Source: Candidatus Borkfalkia faecipullorum (GTDB lineage: Bacteria > Bacillota > Clostridia > Christensenellales > Borkfalkiaceae). Taken from it: a stretch of DNA of 32,099 nucleotides. The stretch is taken from the NCBI GenBank assembly GCA_019114245.1, contig DXFX01000072.1, positions 1-32,099 on the forward strand, in the 5' to 3' direction. The notes beneath the pieces are model-generated. The model was not told the DNA's origin and ran no database searches. It saw only the letters and a list, made by a program, of their open reading frames with translations. Below, in pieces: positions 15,377-23,202 of the stretch. Position 1 is the stretch's first letter. The number at the start of each line of letters is the position of its first letter. Made by a program: the position numbers and the translations under genes.

Positions 15377-16663
15377 TTGGCTACATTCGGCAATGGGGTA
15401 CACCCCAAAGACTGCAAAGCGCTTTCGTCGGATGCGAAGATCGGCGTTCTGCCGGAACCCAAACAGGTTTGGATCCCGCTTTCGCAGCACATCGGAAAAC
15501 CCGCCGTTCCCGTCGTGGAAGCGGGGGAGCGCGTCCTGCGCGGGCAGCTGATCGCACGGAAAGAGGGCGGCGTTTCGGCAAACGTGTTTTCTTCTGTTGC
15601 AGGCGTCGTCAAGGGCGTTGTGGGACACATCACGGCATCCGGAAAAAAGCGCGACCACATTCTCATTGAAAACGATTTCACGGACGAAAGCACATCGCTT
15701 CCGCCGCTCTCTTCGCCCACGGCGGAGAGCGTGCTTGTCCGCATAGAAGAGGCGGGCATCGTCGGCATGGGCGGCGCGGGATTTCCCACGCACGTCAAGT
15801 ACAACGTGAACGGCAAGGCGGATATTTTCGTCGTCAACGCGGCGGAGTGCGAACCGTACATCACCTGCGACTACCGCATTCTGCTCGAATACGCGGAGGA
15901 ATTGCTGCGCGGCGTGCGCTATTGTATGCTTGCCTGCGGAGCAAAGAGCGCGGTCATCGGCATAGAAAAGAACAAGCCGAAGGCGATCTCCCTGCTTTCC
16001 TCTCTGTGTAAAGAAGGGGACGTGCGCGTGTGCGCATTGCGCACGCGTTACCCGCAGGGCGCGGAAAAACAGCTGATCTACAGCTGCACGGGCAGGATGG
16101 TCCCCGAGGGCGGACTGCCCATCGCGGCGGGCGTCGTGGTGTCCAACGTGCACACCGTTCTCAGCATTGCGAGAGCGGTGGAAAAGGGGCTGCCCTGTTA
16201 CGAAAGAGTGATGACGGTAAGCGGAAAATGCGTCAAAACTCCTTCCAACCTCTGGGTGAAAAACGGGACCCCCATGCGCGAGATCGCAGCGTACTGCGGC
16301 GCGGATGAGAATTGCGCGCGCATTGTCAGCGGCGGCCCGATGATGGGGGAAGCGGTGTTCTCCCTGAAAGTCTGCACAAGCAAGACGACCTCCAGCCTCC
16401 TGTTTCTGGACAGCACGGAATGCGAAAACAAGAAGGCGTCCGTCTGCATCGGCTGCGGCAGGTGCGTGCAGGCCTGCCCGATGGGACTTTCGCCCACGTT
16501 CATTGAAGATGCGCTGTTCCGCAAGGATTATGAGGAGGCAAAGCGGTACGGAGCGTCCTCCTGTATCGGCTGCGGCTGCTGTTCTTACGTCTGCCCCGCA
16601 AAGCGTTTTCTTGCGCAGAGCGTAAGGCTTGCAAAAAAAATTATAGCAGAGAGGAAAATTTAG
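15377..16663 (+). CDS. rnfC: Rnf electron-transport complex subunit C
   Basis: 428 residues from the preferred TTG at 15377, which has GGAGG seven bases upstream and gives MATFGNGVHPKDCK, matching the family start FxGGIHPPxxK. The tracked ATG at 15308 coincides with the predicted transcription start and would translate the GC-rich leader. RnfC is the peripheral NADH/NAD+-reacting subunit: the Nqo1-like glycine-rich loop GMGGAGFPTHVKYN is near residues 130-143, followed by NAAECEPYITCD and SGGPMMG. Two [4Fe-4S] clusters are set by Cys357/360/363/367 and Cys396/399/402/406. First gene of the rnfCDGEAB operon, with 1 nt to rnfD. All expected motifs are intact, so electron transfer at the NAD end should be normal. 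Confidence 0.93.
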   Translation: MATFGNGVHPKDCKALSSDAKIGVLPEPKQVWIPLSQHIGKPAVPVVEAGERVLRGQLIARKEGGVSANVFSSVAGVVKGVVGHITASGKKRDHILIENDFTDESTSLPPLSSPTAESVLVRIEEAGIVGMGGAGFPTHVKYNVNGKADIFVVNAAECEPYITCDYRILLEYAEELLRGVRYCMLACGAKSAVIGIEKNKPKAISLLSSLCKEGDVRVCALRTRYPQGAEKQLIYSCTGRMVPEGGLPIAAGVVVSNVHTVLSIARAVEKGLPCYERVMTVSGKCVKTPSNLWVKNGTPMREIAAYCGADENCARIVSGGPMMGEAVFSLKVCTSKTTSSLLFLDSTECENKKASVCIGCGRCVQACPMGLSPTFIEDALFRKDYEEAKRYGASSCIGCGCCSYVCPAKRFLAQSVRLAKKIIAERKI

Positions 16664-16664
16664 C

Positions 16665-18089
16665 ATGGCGGAGATCTCTAATTATAAAGTTGCGGCTTCG
16701 CCGCACAAACTGGACAATTCAGACACCCGCCGCGTGATGCTGGACGTGCTCATCGCGCTCCTGCCCTGTCTTGTCTGCGGCGTCGTCTTTTTCGGCCTGT
16801 ACGCGTTTTTGCTCGTTTTTCTGACAACGTTGACCTGTTTTGTGAGCGAACAGCTGTACAACCTCATCCGTAAAAAGCCCTTTACGTTTGATTTGTCCGC
16901 GCTGGTCACGGGCGTGATTTTAGGGCTGAACCTTCCGCCCCGCGCGCCGTGGTATCTCGCGGTGATCGGCGGCGTGTTTGCCATCATCATCGTAAAGATG
17001 CTGTTCGGCGGGCTCGGCAAAAACTTTGCCAACCCCGCGGCGACGGCGCGTGTGTTCCTGCTCCTCGCCTATTCTTCTTCCATGCTCCAGTACATCGGTG
17101 CGGACGTGGGCGGAAACATCCTTTCCACGGACATCGTCACCGCGCCCACCTATCTCAGCGGCGGCGTCTCCGCACTGCAGGGGAGCTTCTGGGGCGTGAG
17201 CGGATTCGGCGGATATGCTTTGCAACTGCTGTTCGGCGTCGTCGGCGGCAGCATCGGCGAAACTTGTAAAGTTGCCGTGCTTGCGGGCGGAGTATATTTG
17301 TGTGCGCGCAAGGTGATCGACTGGCGCATTCCCGTCGTATATTTGCTCACTTCTGCCACGTTCTTTCTCTTTTATTATCAAAGTGCGGAAGAGATGGTTT
17401 TGCAGCTGCTTTCGGGCGGACTGATGTTCGGCGCCGTGTTCATGGCGACGGACTACGCCACTTCCCCCAAATGGAAATACAACCGCGTTCTGTACGCGAT
17501 CGGGCTGGGGCTCATCACGGGCGTCATTCGCTGTTTCGGTTCTTATCCGGAAGGGACGTCGCTCGCAATCCTGTTCATGAACCTGCTCGTTCCCGTGATG
17601 GACAAGTACATTCTGCCCGTGCGGTTCGGTCAGCTTACAAAGGTGGGCAAACCCAAGCCGCAGGTGATGAAGTGGACGATGCGTATTGTCAGTCTTGTGC
17701 TTGTCCTTGCCATTGCGGCCGGTTCACTCGCATTCTGCCTGCGTCCGAGGACGTACGAATATATTCTCGATGCGCGCAGGGAAGAAGGAGCATATGTCGT
17801 GGAGATCGGCGGAACCTTCAATATCGGCGGCTGGCCGCAGGAAAGGGAATACACGGTCACGGTGGATGAAAAGAGTATGACGATTTCCGACATTGTTGCT
17901 GTCAAGGAAAATCAGTACGGCTATCTGGCAGAATTGTCCTTATTTATCGGGAAAACGCGGCACGAAGTGGCTACGCTTTCAAATCTCTCCACGGATTCTG
18001 AGTTTTCAGCGACGGTGAGCAATACCGCTTTGCGGGATATGCTGGTGGAATGTTTTGATTATATCCAAAGAGAAATGGAGGGGAATTGA
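16665..18089 (+). CDS. rnfD: Rnf complex subunit D fused to a C-terminal RnfG-like module
   Basis: 474 residues, well above the usual 310-340. Residues 1-330 are the multi-helix RnfD core (ASPHKLDNSDTRRVMLDVLIALLP, FMATDYATSP, GGSIGETCK). In canonical RnfD a Thr in S/T-G-A-T carries covalent FMN; here the equivalent segment is DIVTAPTYL (about residues 156-164), keeping Thr but losing G-A. From residue 335 a new module begins: one membrane helix (VSLVLVLAIAAGSLAFCL), then about 110 residues resembling an FMN_bind domain (REYTVTVDEKSMTISDIVAV) ending DSEFSATVSNTALRDML, which lines up with the DxxSGATxTSxALxxAV flavinylation region. The fusion is seen directly as length and pattern; the domain assignment is inference without alignment. 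rnfG follows 1 nt later. Confidence 0.85.
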   Translation: MAEISNYKVAASPHKLDNSDTRRVMLDVLIALLPCLVCGVVFFGLYAFLLVFLTTLTCFVSEQLYNLIRKKPFTFDLSALVTGVILGLNLPPRAPWYLAVIGGVFAIIIVKMLFGGLGKNFANPAATARVFLLLAYSSSMLQYIGADVGGNILSTDIVTAPTYLSGGVSALQGSFWGVSGFGGYALQLLFGVVGGSIGETCKVAVLAGGVYLCARKVIDWRIPVVYLLTSATFFLFYYQSAEEMVLQLLSGGLMFGAVFMATDYATSPKWKYNRVLYAIGLGLITGVIRCFGSYPEGTSLAILFMNLLVPVMDKYILPVRFGQLTKVGKPKPQVMKWTMRIVSLVLVLAIAAGSLAFCLRPRTYEYILDARREEGAYVVEIGGTFNIGGWPQEREYTVTVDEKSMTISDIVAVKENQYGYLAELSLFIGKTRHEVATLSNLSTDSEFSATVSNTALRDMLVECFDYIQREMEGN

Positions 18090-18090
18090 T

Positions 18091-18636
18091 ATGGATAAAA
18101 CAAAATTTCGCTCCATGTTGCAAGGCGTCCTCGTCCTTGCGGTGATCGCCCTGTGCAGCGGGCTGCTGCTGGGCTTTTTCAACATGATCACTTACGTCGA
18201 TCCTCTGCAGAGCGCATACGACAGGTTTGCCGAGGACACGGGCGCGACCTTCAGTAAAATGACCGACCCCGACGGCGAAGAGTATGAAAACGGTTTGGTG
18301 CTGTACTATGCTCTTTCCGACGACGGAAAGTACCATGCCTTCCTTGCTTCTGGCAAGGGCGGCTACGGCGGCGACGTGCAGGTGTACGTCTACGTGTCGG
18401 ACAACAAGATCACGAAGGCGGTTCTTGGTGAAAACGCGGAGACGCTGTGGGGAACCTTTGAAGAAAACTTCTTCGATCAGTTCATCGGCATCGACGTCAC
18501 GCAAAAGACGAGCTTCCTGCCTTCGGACGTGACGACGAGTTCCACGGCCAAACTGTCCATCCAGGCGGTGAGCAGGGCCATCGACGCCGTTATGACCTAT
18601 TACAATCAGAATGTGGGAGGGGAGAACAATGGATAA
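18091..18636 (+). CDS. rnfG: Rnf complex subunit G, divergent FMN-binding site
   Basis: 181 residues from the ATG at 18091 with GGAGGGG seven bases upstream; the tracked start 12 codons earlier lies inside rnfD. It has an N-terminal membrane helix (LQGVLVLAVIALCSGLLLGFF) and an extracytoplasmic FMN_bind domain: GYGGDVQVYVYVSDNKITKAVL, then AETLWGT where the family has ETPGLG. The flavinylation motif normally reading SGATxS/T is replaced by TTSSTAKLSIQAV near residues 145-157, so Gly and Ala of the motif are lost and the acceptor Thr is uncertain. The following helix (QAVSRAIDAV) is typical. RnfG normally carries covalent FMN and passes electrons outside the membrane. The operon position is standard between rnfD and rnfE. 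Confidence 0.85.
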   Translation: MDKTKFRSMLQGVLVLAVIALCSGLLLGFFNMITYVDPLQSAYDRFAEDTGATFSKMTDPDGEEYENGLVLYYALSDDGKYHAFLASGKGGYGGDVQVYVYVSDNKITKAVLGENAETLWGTFEENFFDQFIGIDVTQKTSFLPSDVTTSSTAKLSIQAVSRAIDAVMTYYNQNVGGENNG

Positions 18637-19288
18637 ACGCAAGTTTAAAGAGACGCTTCTGGGCGGACTCATCAAAAACAACCCCACCTTTGTGCTGGTG
18701 CTGGGGACCTGTCCCACCATCGCCATGACGACGTCGCTGTTCCAGGCGTTTGCCATGGGCGTGGCGACGACTTTCGTGCTCATCTTTTCCAATTTGTTTG
18801 TCAGCCTTCTGCGCGGGATCATTCCCGACAAGGTGCGCATTCCCTGTTACATTGTCATCATTTCCACCTTTGTCATCATCGTGCAGATGGTGATGCGCAG
18901 GTATCTGCCCGAACTGTACACGACCATGCAGGCGTTTATCGCGCTCATCGTCGTCAACTGTATCATTCTGGCGCGCGCGGAAAGCTTTGCTTCCTGCAAC
19001 AAGCCCCTTTACAGTATGCTGGACGGCGTTTCCATGGGCCTTGGCTTTACCTGTGCGCTCTGCCTCATCGGCATCGTGCGCGAATTTCTCGCGGGCGGCT
19101 CCTTTGCGGGCTTTGCCATTCCCGGATTCCCCGCCATGCAGGGTGCGGGCGCAAGCGCGTTCGGGTTTATCACCTTCGGGTGCATGATGGCGCTTTTCAA
19201 TTTTGTCATTCAGAAAGTCAACGAGCGCAAGGCGCGCATGAAAGCGGCGAGCCTTCCCCTTACCGCTCAGCTTGAGGAGGTGAAATAA
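18629..19288 (+). CDS. rnfE: Rnf complex subunit E
   Basis: 219 residues from the ATG at 18629, which overlaps the rnfG stop by 8 nt and has GGAGGGGAG upstream. It is an integral membrane protein with about six helices. RnfE and RnfA form a pseudo-symmetric pair that binds a [2Fe-2S] cluster in the membrane through conserved cysteines. These are present in NNPTFVLVLGTCPTIAMTTS and LIVVNCIILARAESFAS. The family motif LPLxxVNC reads IALIVVNC here. The C-terminus is a short basic-acidic tail. Its TAA overlaps the rnfA ATG by one base, so translation of the two is coupled. Confidence 0.95.
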   Translation: MDKRKFKETLLGGLIKNNPTFVLVLGTCPTIAMTTSLFQAFAMGVATTFVLIFSNLFVSLLRGIIPDKVRIPCYIVIISTFVIIVQMVMRRYLPELYTTMQAFIALIVVNCIILARAESFASCNKPLYSMLDGVSMGLGFTCALCLIGIVREFLAGGSFAGFAIPGFPAMQGAGASAFGFITFGCMMALFNFVIQKVNERKARMKAASLPLTAQLEEVK

Positions 19289-19869
19289 TGGCTACCGTCA
19301 TTTCTCTGATGTTCGCGGCGGTCATTTCGCAGAACATCGTTCTTGCACAGTATCAGGGCATCTGTCCCTTCCTCGGCGTTTCCAAAAAGATGTCCAGCGC
19401 GGCGGGCATGGGCTTTGCCGTCATCTTCGTCATGGCGGTGTCTTCGGTGTTCACGTGGCTGGTTTACAACCTCATTCTTCTCCCGCTCGGCATCGACTAT
19501 CTCTATACCATGGCGTTTATTCTCGTCATCGCCAGTCTCGTGCAGCTGCTGGAAATGATCCTCAAACGCTTTTCTCCCACGCTGTACAGCGCGCTGGGCG
19601 TGTATCTGCCCCTCATCACCACCAACTGCGCCATTCTCGGCACGGCAAACAGCACGGTGGTGTTCAACAACTATCCCTTCCTGCAGGCGTTTGCCGTCTC
19701 TGTGGCGACGGGCGTGGGCTTCCTCCTCGCCATCTGCCTGCTGGCGGGCGTGCGGTTAAAGACGGATAAGGCGGACATCCCGCAGTGTTTCAAAGGCTTC
19801 CCCATCACGCTGGTTTCGGCGGCGATCATGGCGATGGCGTTTGCGGGATTCTCCGGGATCCTCGCGTAA
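19288..19869 (+). CDS. rnfA: Rnf complex subunit A
   Basis: 193 residues, the exact family length, six membrane helices. It starts in the TAATG overlap with rnfE and has GAGGAGG just upstream. Family signatures are NIVLAQYQGICPFLGVSKK and LPLITTNCAILGTANSTVVFN; the cysteines in ICPF and TNCA are the intramembrane [2Fe-2S] ligands shared with RnfE. Nothing is missing, so the membrane-crossing electron path is expected to be functional even though the flavin sites of RnfD and RnfG are odd. The canonical ANGVALGVAL-like stretch after TNCA is not obvious; TANSTVVFNN stands there instead. Confidence 0.95.
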   Translation: MATVISLMFAAVISQNIVLAQYQGICPFLGVSKKMSSAAGMGFAVIFVMAVSSVFTWLVYNLILLPLGIDYLYTMAFILVIASLVQLLEMILKRFSPTLYSALGVYLPLITTNCAILGTANSTVVFNNYPFLQAFAVSVATGVGFLLAICLLAGVRLKTDKADIPQCFKGFPITLVSAAIMAMAFAGFSGILA

Positions 19870-19881
19870 GGAGGGCAGACG

Positions 19882-20676
19882 ATGCAACCGGTTTTACAAA
19901 TTCTTCTGGCGGGCGGGATCATGCTCGCCATCGCGGTGGTGTTCGGGATCATTCTCGTCATCTGTTCCAATGTCTTTGCGGTCAGACGGGACGAGCGCAT
20001 CGACCGCGTGGAATCTCTTCTGGCAAAATCCAACTGCGGCGGCTGCGGCAAAGCGGGCTGCGCGCAGTTTGCGGAGGCGCTCGTCAAGGGAGAGGTAAAA
20101 CTCTCCGATTGCCGCGCCACGCCTGCCGCCAACAAGCAGAAGATCGCAGAGATCCTTGGCGGCGGAGACATCGGGGAAGAGACGGTCGCCGTCGTGCATT
20201 GCAACGGCGGGGACGCCTGCTACAATAAGTACGATTATCAGGGCTACGGCGACTGCGCTTCCTGCGAAATGCTCGCGGGCGGCGTGAAGGCCTGCCCCGT
20301 GGGCTGTATCGGCAAAAAGACGTGCGTCAACGTCTGTCCTTACGGCGCCGTTTCCGTGGGGGACGAGGGATATTCCGCCGTCGATAAGGAAAAGTGCGTT
20401 TCCTGCGGCGTCTGTATTCAGAACTGCCCCAAAAATCTCATTTCCCGCATTCCCAAATCGGCAAAGGTGTACATTGCCTGTTCCAATCACGGCAAGGGCA
20501 AGGACGTCATGGAGCTTTGCAAGCACGGCTGTATCGGGTGCGGGATCTGTGAAAAGACCTGTCCCGAGGGCGCCATTGCCATGAAGGACGGCCTGCCCGA
20601 GATCGACTATTCCAAGTGCGTGGGATGCCTGAAATGCGTAGAAAAATGCCCGCGCAAGTGTATTAAGGAGCACTGA
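19882..20676 (+). CDS. rnfB: Rnf complex subunit B (ferredoxin-accepting)
   Basis: 264 residues with one N-terminal membrane helix (about 5-30). The 4Fe-4S domain NCGGCGKAGCAQF...DC has Cys52, 55, 60 and 77 as ligands. Two bacterial-ferredoxin-like units follow, with CVNVCPYGAV, KCVSCGVCIQNCP, GCIGCGICEKTCPEGAI and KCVGCLKCVEKCPRKC. RnfB takes electrons from reduced ferredoxin and passes them towards RnfA/E. GGAGG lies between rnfA and this ATG. It is the last rnf gene, in the standard C-D-G-E-A-B order, and its TGA abuts the ATG of the following phosphatase gene. Confidence 0.95.
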   Translation: MQPVLQILLAGGIMLAIAVVFGIILVICSNVFAVRRDERIDRVESLLAKSNCGGCGKAGCAQFAEALVKGEVKLSDCRATPAANKQKIAEILGGGDIGEETVAVVHCNGGDACYNKYDYQGYGDCASCEMLAGGVKACPVGCIGKKTCVNVCPYGAVSVGDEGYSAVDKEKCVSCGVCIQNCPKNLISRIPKSAKVYIACSNHGKGKDVMELCKHGCIGCGICEKTCPEGAIAMKDGLPEIDYSKCVGCLKCVEKCPRKCIKEH

Positions 20677-21321
20677 ATGCGCTTTTCGACAGTCTTATTC
20701 GATTTTGACGGAACACTGTTCGATACCTCTCCCGGCATCTTGCGCTGTATGCGCGCCGCCCTTGAAAAAAACGGTTACGATGCGCACACGGACGAGTGGC
20801 TGAAACGCTTTATCGGCCCGCCCATTCTGCCCGCTCTAAAAGAGTTTTACGGAATGGAGGAGGCGCAGGCGGAAAAGGTCAAGACGGATTACCGCACCCT
20901 GTACGGGGCGGAAGGGGTGTTTGAATGTTCTCCCATGCCCGGGGCAAAGGAGTGCCTTTTGGCGCTTCGCGCGGCGGGCGTACAGATCGCCGTGGCGACC
21001 TCCAAACCCTATTATTTTGCGGAGGACATTTTAAAGCGTTACGATTTTTACCCGCTTTTTGACGCGGTTTGCGGCGCCCGTTCGGACGAGCATTCCGCAA
21101 AAGCGGAGATCGTGGCGGAAGCGCTCTCCGCACTCCGCGCTCCTCTCGGCCGCACCGTGATGGTGGGGGACAGGAAGTACGACGTTCTGGGCGCAAAGGA
21201 ATGCGGCATTCCCTGTATCGGCCTGGGTTCGGGCTTTGCGGAAGAGGGCGAATTTGAGCGGGCGGGCGCGATTTCTGTCGTACAGACCTTTCAGCAGCTC
21301 ACCCGGCTGCTGCTCGGTTAG
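20677..21321 (+). CDS. HAD-family hydrolase, phosphoglycolate phosphatase / PpaX-like
   Basis: 214 residues. A haloacid-dehalogenase phosphatase of subfamily IA with helical cap. Motif I is LFDFDGTLFDT (nucleophile Asp9, acid Asp11), motif II is VATSK, motif III uses the Lys in SAKAEIV, and motif IV is MVGDRKYDVLGAKECG. The cap (GILRCMRAAL...FIGPPI) is like Gph/PpaX phosphatases that act on phosphoglycolate, pyrophosphate or nucleotide monophosphates. The start codon directly follows the rnfB stop (TGAATG), so it is translated from the rnf transcript. A functional tie to Rnf is not known to me and may simply be operon hitch-hiking. The terminator at 21363 closes the operon. Confidence 0.85.
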   Translation: MRFSTVLFDFDGTLFDTSPGILRCMRAALEKNGYDAHTDEWLKRFIGPPILPALKEFYGMEEAQAEKVKTDYRTLYGAEGVFECSPMPGAKECLLALRAAGVQIAVATSKPYYFAEDILKRYDFYPLFDAVCGARSDEHSAKAEIVAEALSALRAPLGRTVMVGDRKYDVLGAKECGIPCIGLGSGFAEEGEFERAGAISVVQTFQQLTRLLLG

Positions 21322-21362
21322 CTCGCGCGCATATCTATTATATAAAGAGCCTTGATAGAAGT

Positions 21363-21395
21363 AAAAGGATTGTGCATTTTGTACAATCCTTTTTT
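21363..21395 (+). terminator. Intrinsic terminator of the rnf-HAD operon
   Basis: AAAAGGATTGTGC pairs with GTACAATCCTTTT (one G-U) around an ATTTT loop, ending in a T-run. The following 21396-21529 is a strikingly AT-rich stretch with no ORF, only promoter-like and homopolymer sequence including TGACA-aaaaga-type short repeats; I see no gene in it. Confidence 0.85.
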
Positions 21396-21529
21396 CTTGA
21401 AAATGTGAGTTCTTTGAGTATAATTTTTGAAAAAAAGTTAATAATTGACAAAAAGATTGTCATATAGTTTCAATTTGAAAAATATGAATATTTTTTTCAA
21501 AAAAAATGCACAAAAACGCAAAAAGATAC

Positions 21530-21558
21530 TATACAAAAGCACTATTCGATGATATAAT
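21530..21558 (+). promoter_or_regulatory. Promoter of the Ppx/GppA gene
   Basis: TATACA (21530-21535), 17-bp spacer, extended -10 TGATATAAT (hexamer 21553-21558). The ~80-nt leader contains a small hairpin GCGGG-agaga-CCCGC (21592-21606) ahead of the ribosome site AGAGGTGG. Confidence 0.7.
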
Positions 21559-21642
21559 ATATTCGGTTCAGTACAGTTTTTCACAGTTTGGGCGGGAGAG
21601 ACCCGCAGGTTCAGCTGTATACTTTGCATCAGAGGTGGCACA

Positions 21643-23157
21643 TTGGAAAAAATTGGTATTATCGACTTAGGTTCAAATTCGGCAAGGCTTGTCATCGTCG
21701 AATTGTTCGGTGACGGGCATTTTATGGTCGTGGACGAGCTGAAAGAGAGCGTCCGTCTCGGCCAGGACATGGAAAGAGACGGCTTTTTAAAGCCTCAGCG
21801 CGTGGCGGAAACCATCCGCACTCTGAAAATGTTCAAAAAGCTTGCGGATGCAAGCAAAGTAGACCGCATCATCGCCGTGGCGACTGCGGCGGTGCGCCGC
21901 GCCAAAAATCAGCGCAGCTTTCTGGATGAGATCCAGGCGACCTGCGGCATCAAAGTGAGGGTGCTCAGCGAGGAAGAGGAAGCTACGCTCGTCTATCGCG
22001 GCGTCATCAATTCCATGGACATTCCCAAGGGGCTCATCCTTGAGATCGGCGGCGGCAGCATCAAGATCGTCTACTACAACCGCCGCAATATGCTCAACTA
22101 CGTCACCCTTCCTTTCGGCGCGGTGACGCTGACCGATCTGTTCAAGGACGACGGCCTGTCCCCCGAAGAGCAGGCGGCCAAAGTAGAGGAGTTCTTCACC
22201 GAACAGCTTACGGGCATCGAGTGGCTGAAAGAGGTAGACCCCGACGTTCAGATGATCGGCGTGGGCGGCTCTTTCCGCAACATCTTCAAGATCAGCAAGA
22301 TGGTGCGCAAATACCCGCTGGACACGGTGCACAACTACGTCCTTCCCGTGGAGGATTTTGAATACGTTTACGACACCATCAAGGTGCTGGATCTGGATAA
22401 AAAGCGCAAGATCAAGGGGCTTTCCTCGGGCAGGGCGGACATCCTTCCCGCGGCGCTCGCCGTCGTGAAATCTTTCACGAGCTACATGAAGTTTGAAACG
22501 TTCACCATCGGCGGATCGGGCTTGCGCGAAGGCATCATGTTCAACCAGGCAATGCCCATCACGCAGGAAAAACCCATTTCGGACATCCTCGGTTACAGCC
22601 TGAACAGCCTCGTCAAATATTACGAATGCGACGAGAACCACGTGGAGCACGTCGTCAATCTTTCCGTTCAGCTGTTCAAGCAGCTGCGCGTGCTGCACAA
22701 ATTCTCCCGCCAGTACCTGAAAGTTCTCAAAGTGGCGGCAACGCTGCACGATTGCGGCAACCGCATCAAATTTTACAATCATCAGAAGCACAGCTGTTAC
22801 ATGATCCTCAATGCCACGCTGTACGGCATCACCCACCGCGAGATCGTGCTTGCGGCATTTGTGGCAGGATGCCATAAGAAAGAGGACATCGCTCCCGCCG
22901 ATTGGGCAAAATACAAGGACATCGTGCAGGAAGAGGACTTGGAAGCGGTGAAAAAGCTGGGCGTGATGCTCCGCATTGCCGAGAGTCTCGACCGCAGCTG
23001 CAGCGGCACGGTGAAAGGGATCAACTGCGACGTGCTGGGCGATTCCGTCATCATGAAGACGGAAGTGGAAGGGGATGCGTCCCTGGAGATCCGCGACGCC
23101 ATGACGGCAAACGCGGAATTCCGCAAATCTTTCCGCAAAAATCTTGAAATCCTGTAA
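21643..23157 (+). CDS. Ppx/GppA family phosphatase (exopolyphosphatase / pppGpp phosphatase) with HD-like C-terminus
   Basis: 504 residues starting at a TTG (21643) supported by AGAGGTGG; no in-frame ATG gives the family N-terminus. Residues 1-300 are an actin-fold Ppx/GppA domain: IGIIDLGSNSARLVIVE (phosphate loop), AVATAAVRRAKN, LSEEEEATLVYRGV with catalytic Glu, LEIGGGSIKIVYY, and GVGGSFRN. Residues about 310-504 are an HD-type helical domain (TLHDCGNRIKFYNHQKHSCYMI), as in long Ppx enzymes. It hydrolyses terminal phosphates of polyphosphate and/or converts pppGpp to ppGpp; which one cannot be decided from sequence. It is monocistronic or loosely coupled to maf, with a hairpin between. Confidence 0.88.
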   Translation: MEKIGIIDLGSNSARLVIVELFGDGHFMVVDELKESVRLGQDMERDGFLKPQRVAETIRTLKMFKKLADASKVDRIIAVATAAVRRAKNQRSFLDEIQATCGIKVRVLSEEEEATLVYRGVINSMDIPKGLILEIGGGSIKIVYYNRRNMLNYVTLPFGAVTLTDLFKDDGLSPEEQAAKVEEFFTEQLTGIEWLKEVDPDVQMIGVGGSFRNIFKISKMVRKYPLDTVHNYVLPVEDFEYVYDTIKVLDLDKKRKIKGLSSGRADILPAALAVVKSFTSYMKFETFTIGGSGLREGIMFNQAMPITQEKPISDILGYSLNSLVKYYECDENHVEHVVNLSVQLFKQLRVLHKFSRQYLKVLKVAATLHDCGNRIKFYNHQKHSCYMILNATLYGITHREIVLAAFVAGCHKKEDIAPADWAKYKDIVQEEDLEAVKKLGVMLRIAESLDRSCSGTVKGINCDVLGDSVIMKTEVEGDASLEIRDAMTANAEFRKSFRKNLEIL

Positions 23158-23164
23158 AGAAACG

Positions 23165-23188
23165 TAGCCGCAAATTTATTTGCGGCTA
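23165..23188 (+). terminator. Hairpin between ppx and maf
   Basis: A perfect 11-bp stem TAGCCGCAAAT around TT, followed by TTCTCTCCTTTG rather than a clean T-run. It is probably a weak or partial terminator. It leaves only 14 nt before the maf ATG. Confidence 0.5.
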
Positions 23189-23202
23189 TTCTCTCCTTTG
23201 TT

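Noticed and set aside
15305-16666. 453-residue minus-strand ORF opposite rnfC
   Set aside because: Shadow of rnfC caused by third-position GC bias; no motifs.
21564-21642. Riboswitch in the ppx leader
   Set aside because: Only a short 5-bp hairpin is visible and no known aptamer consensus is recognised.
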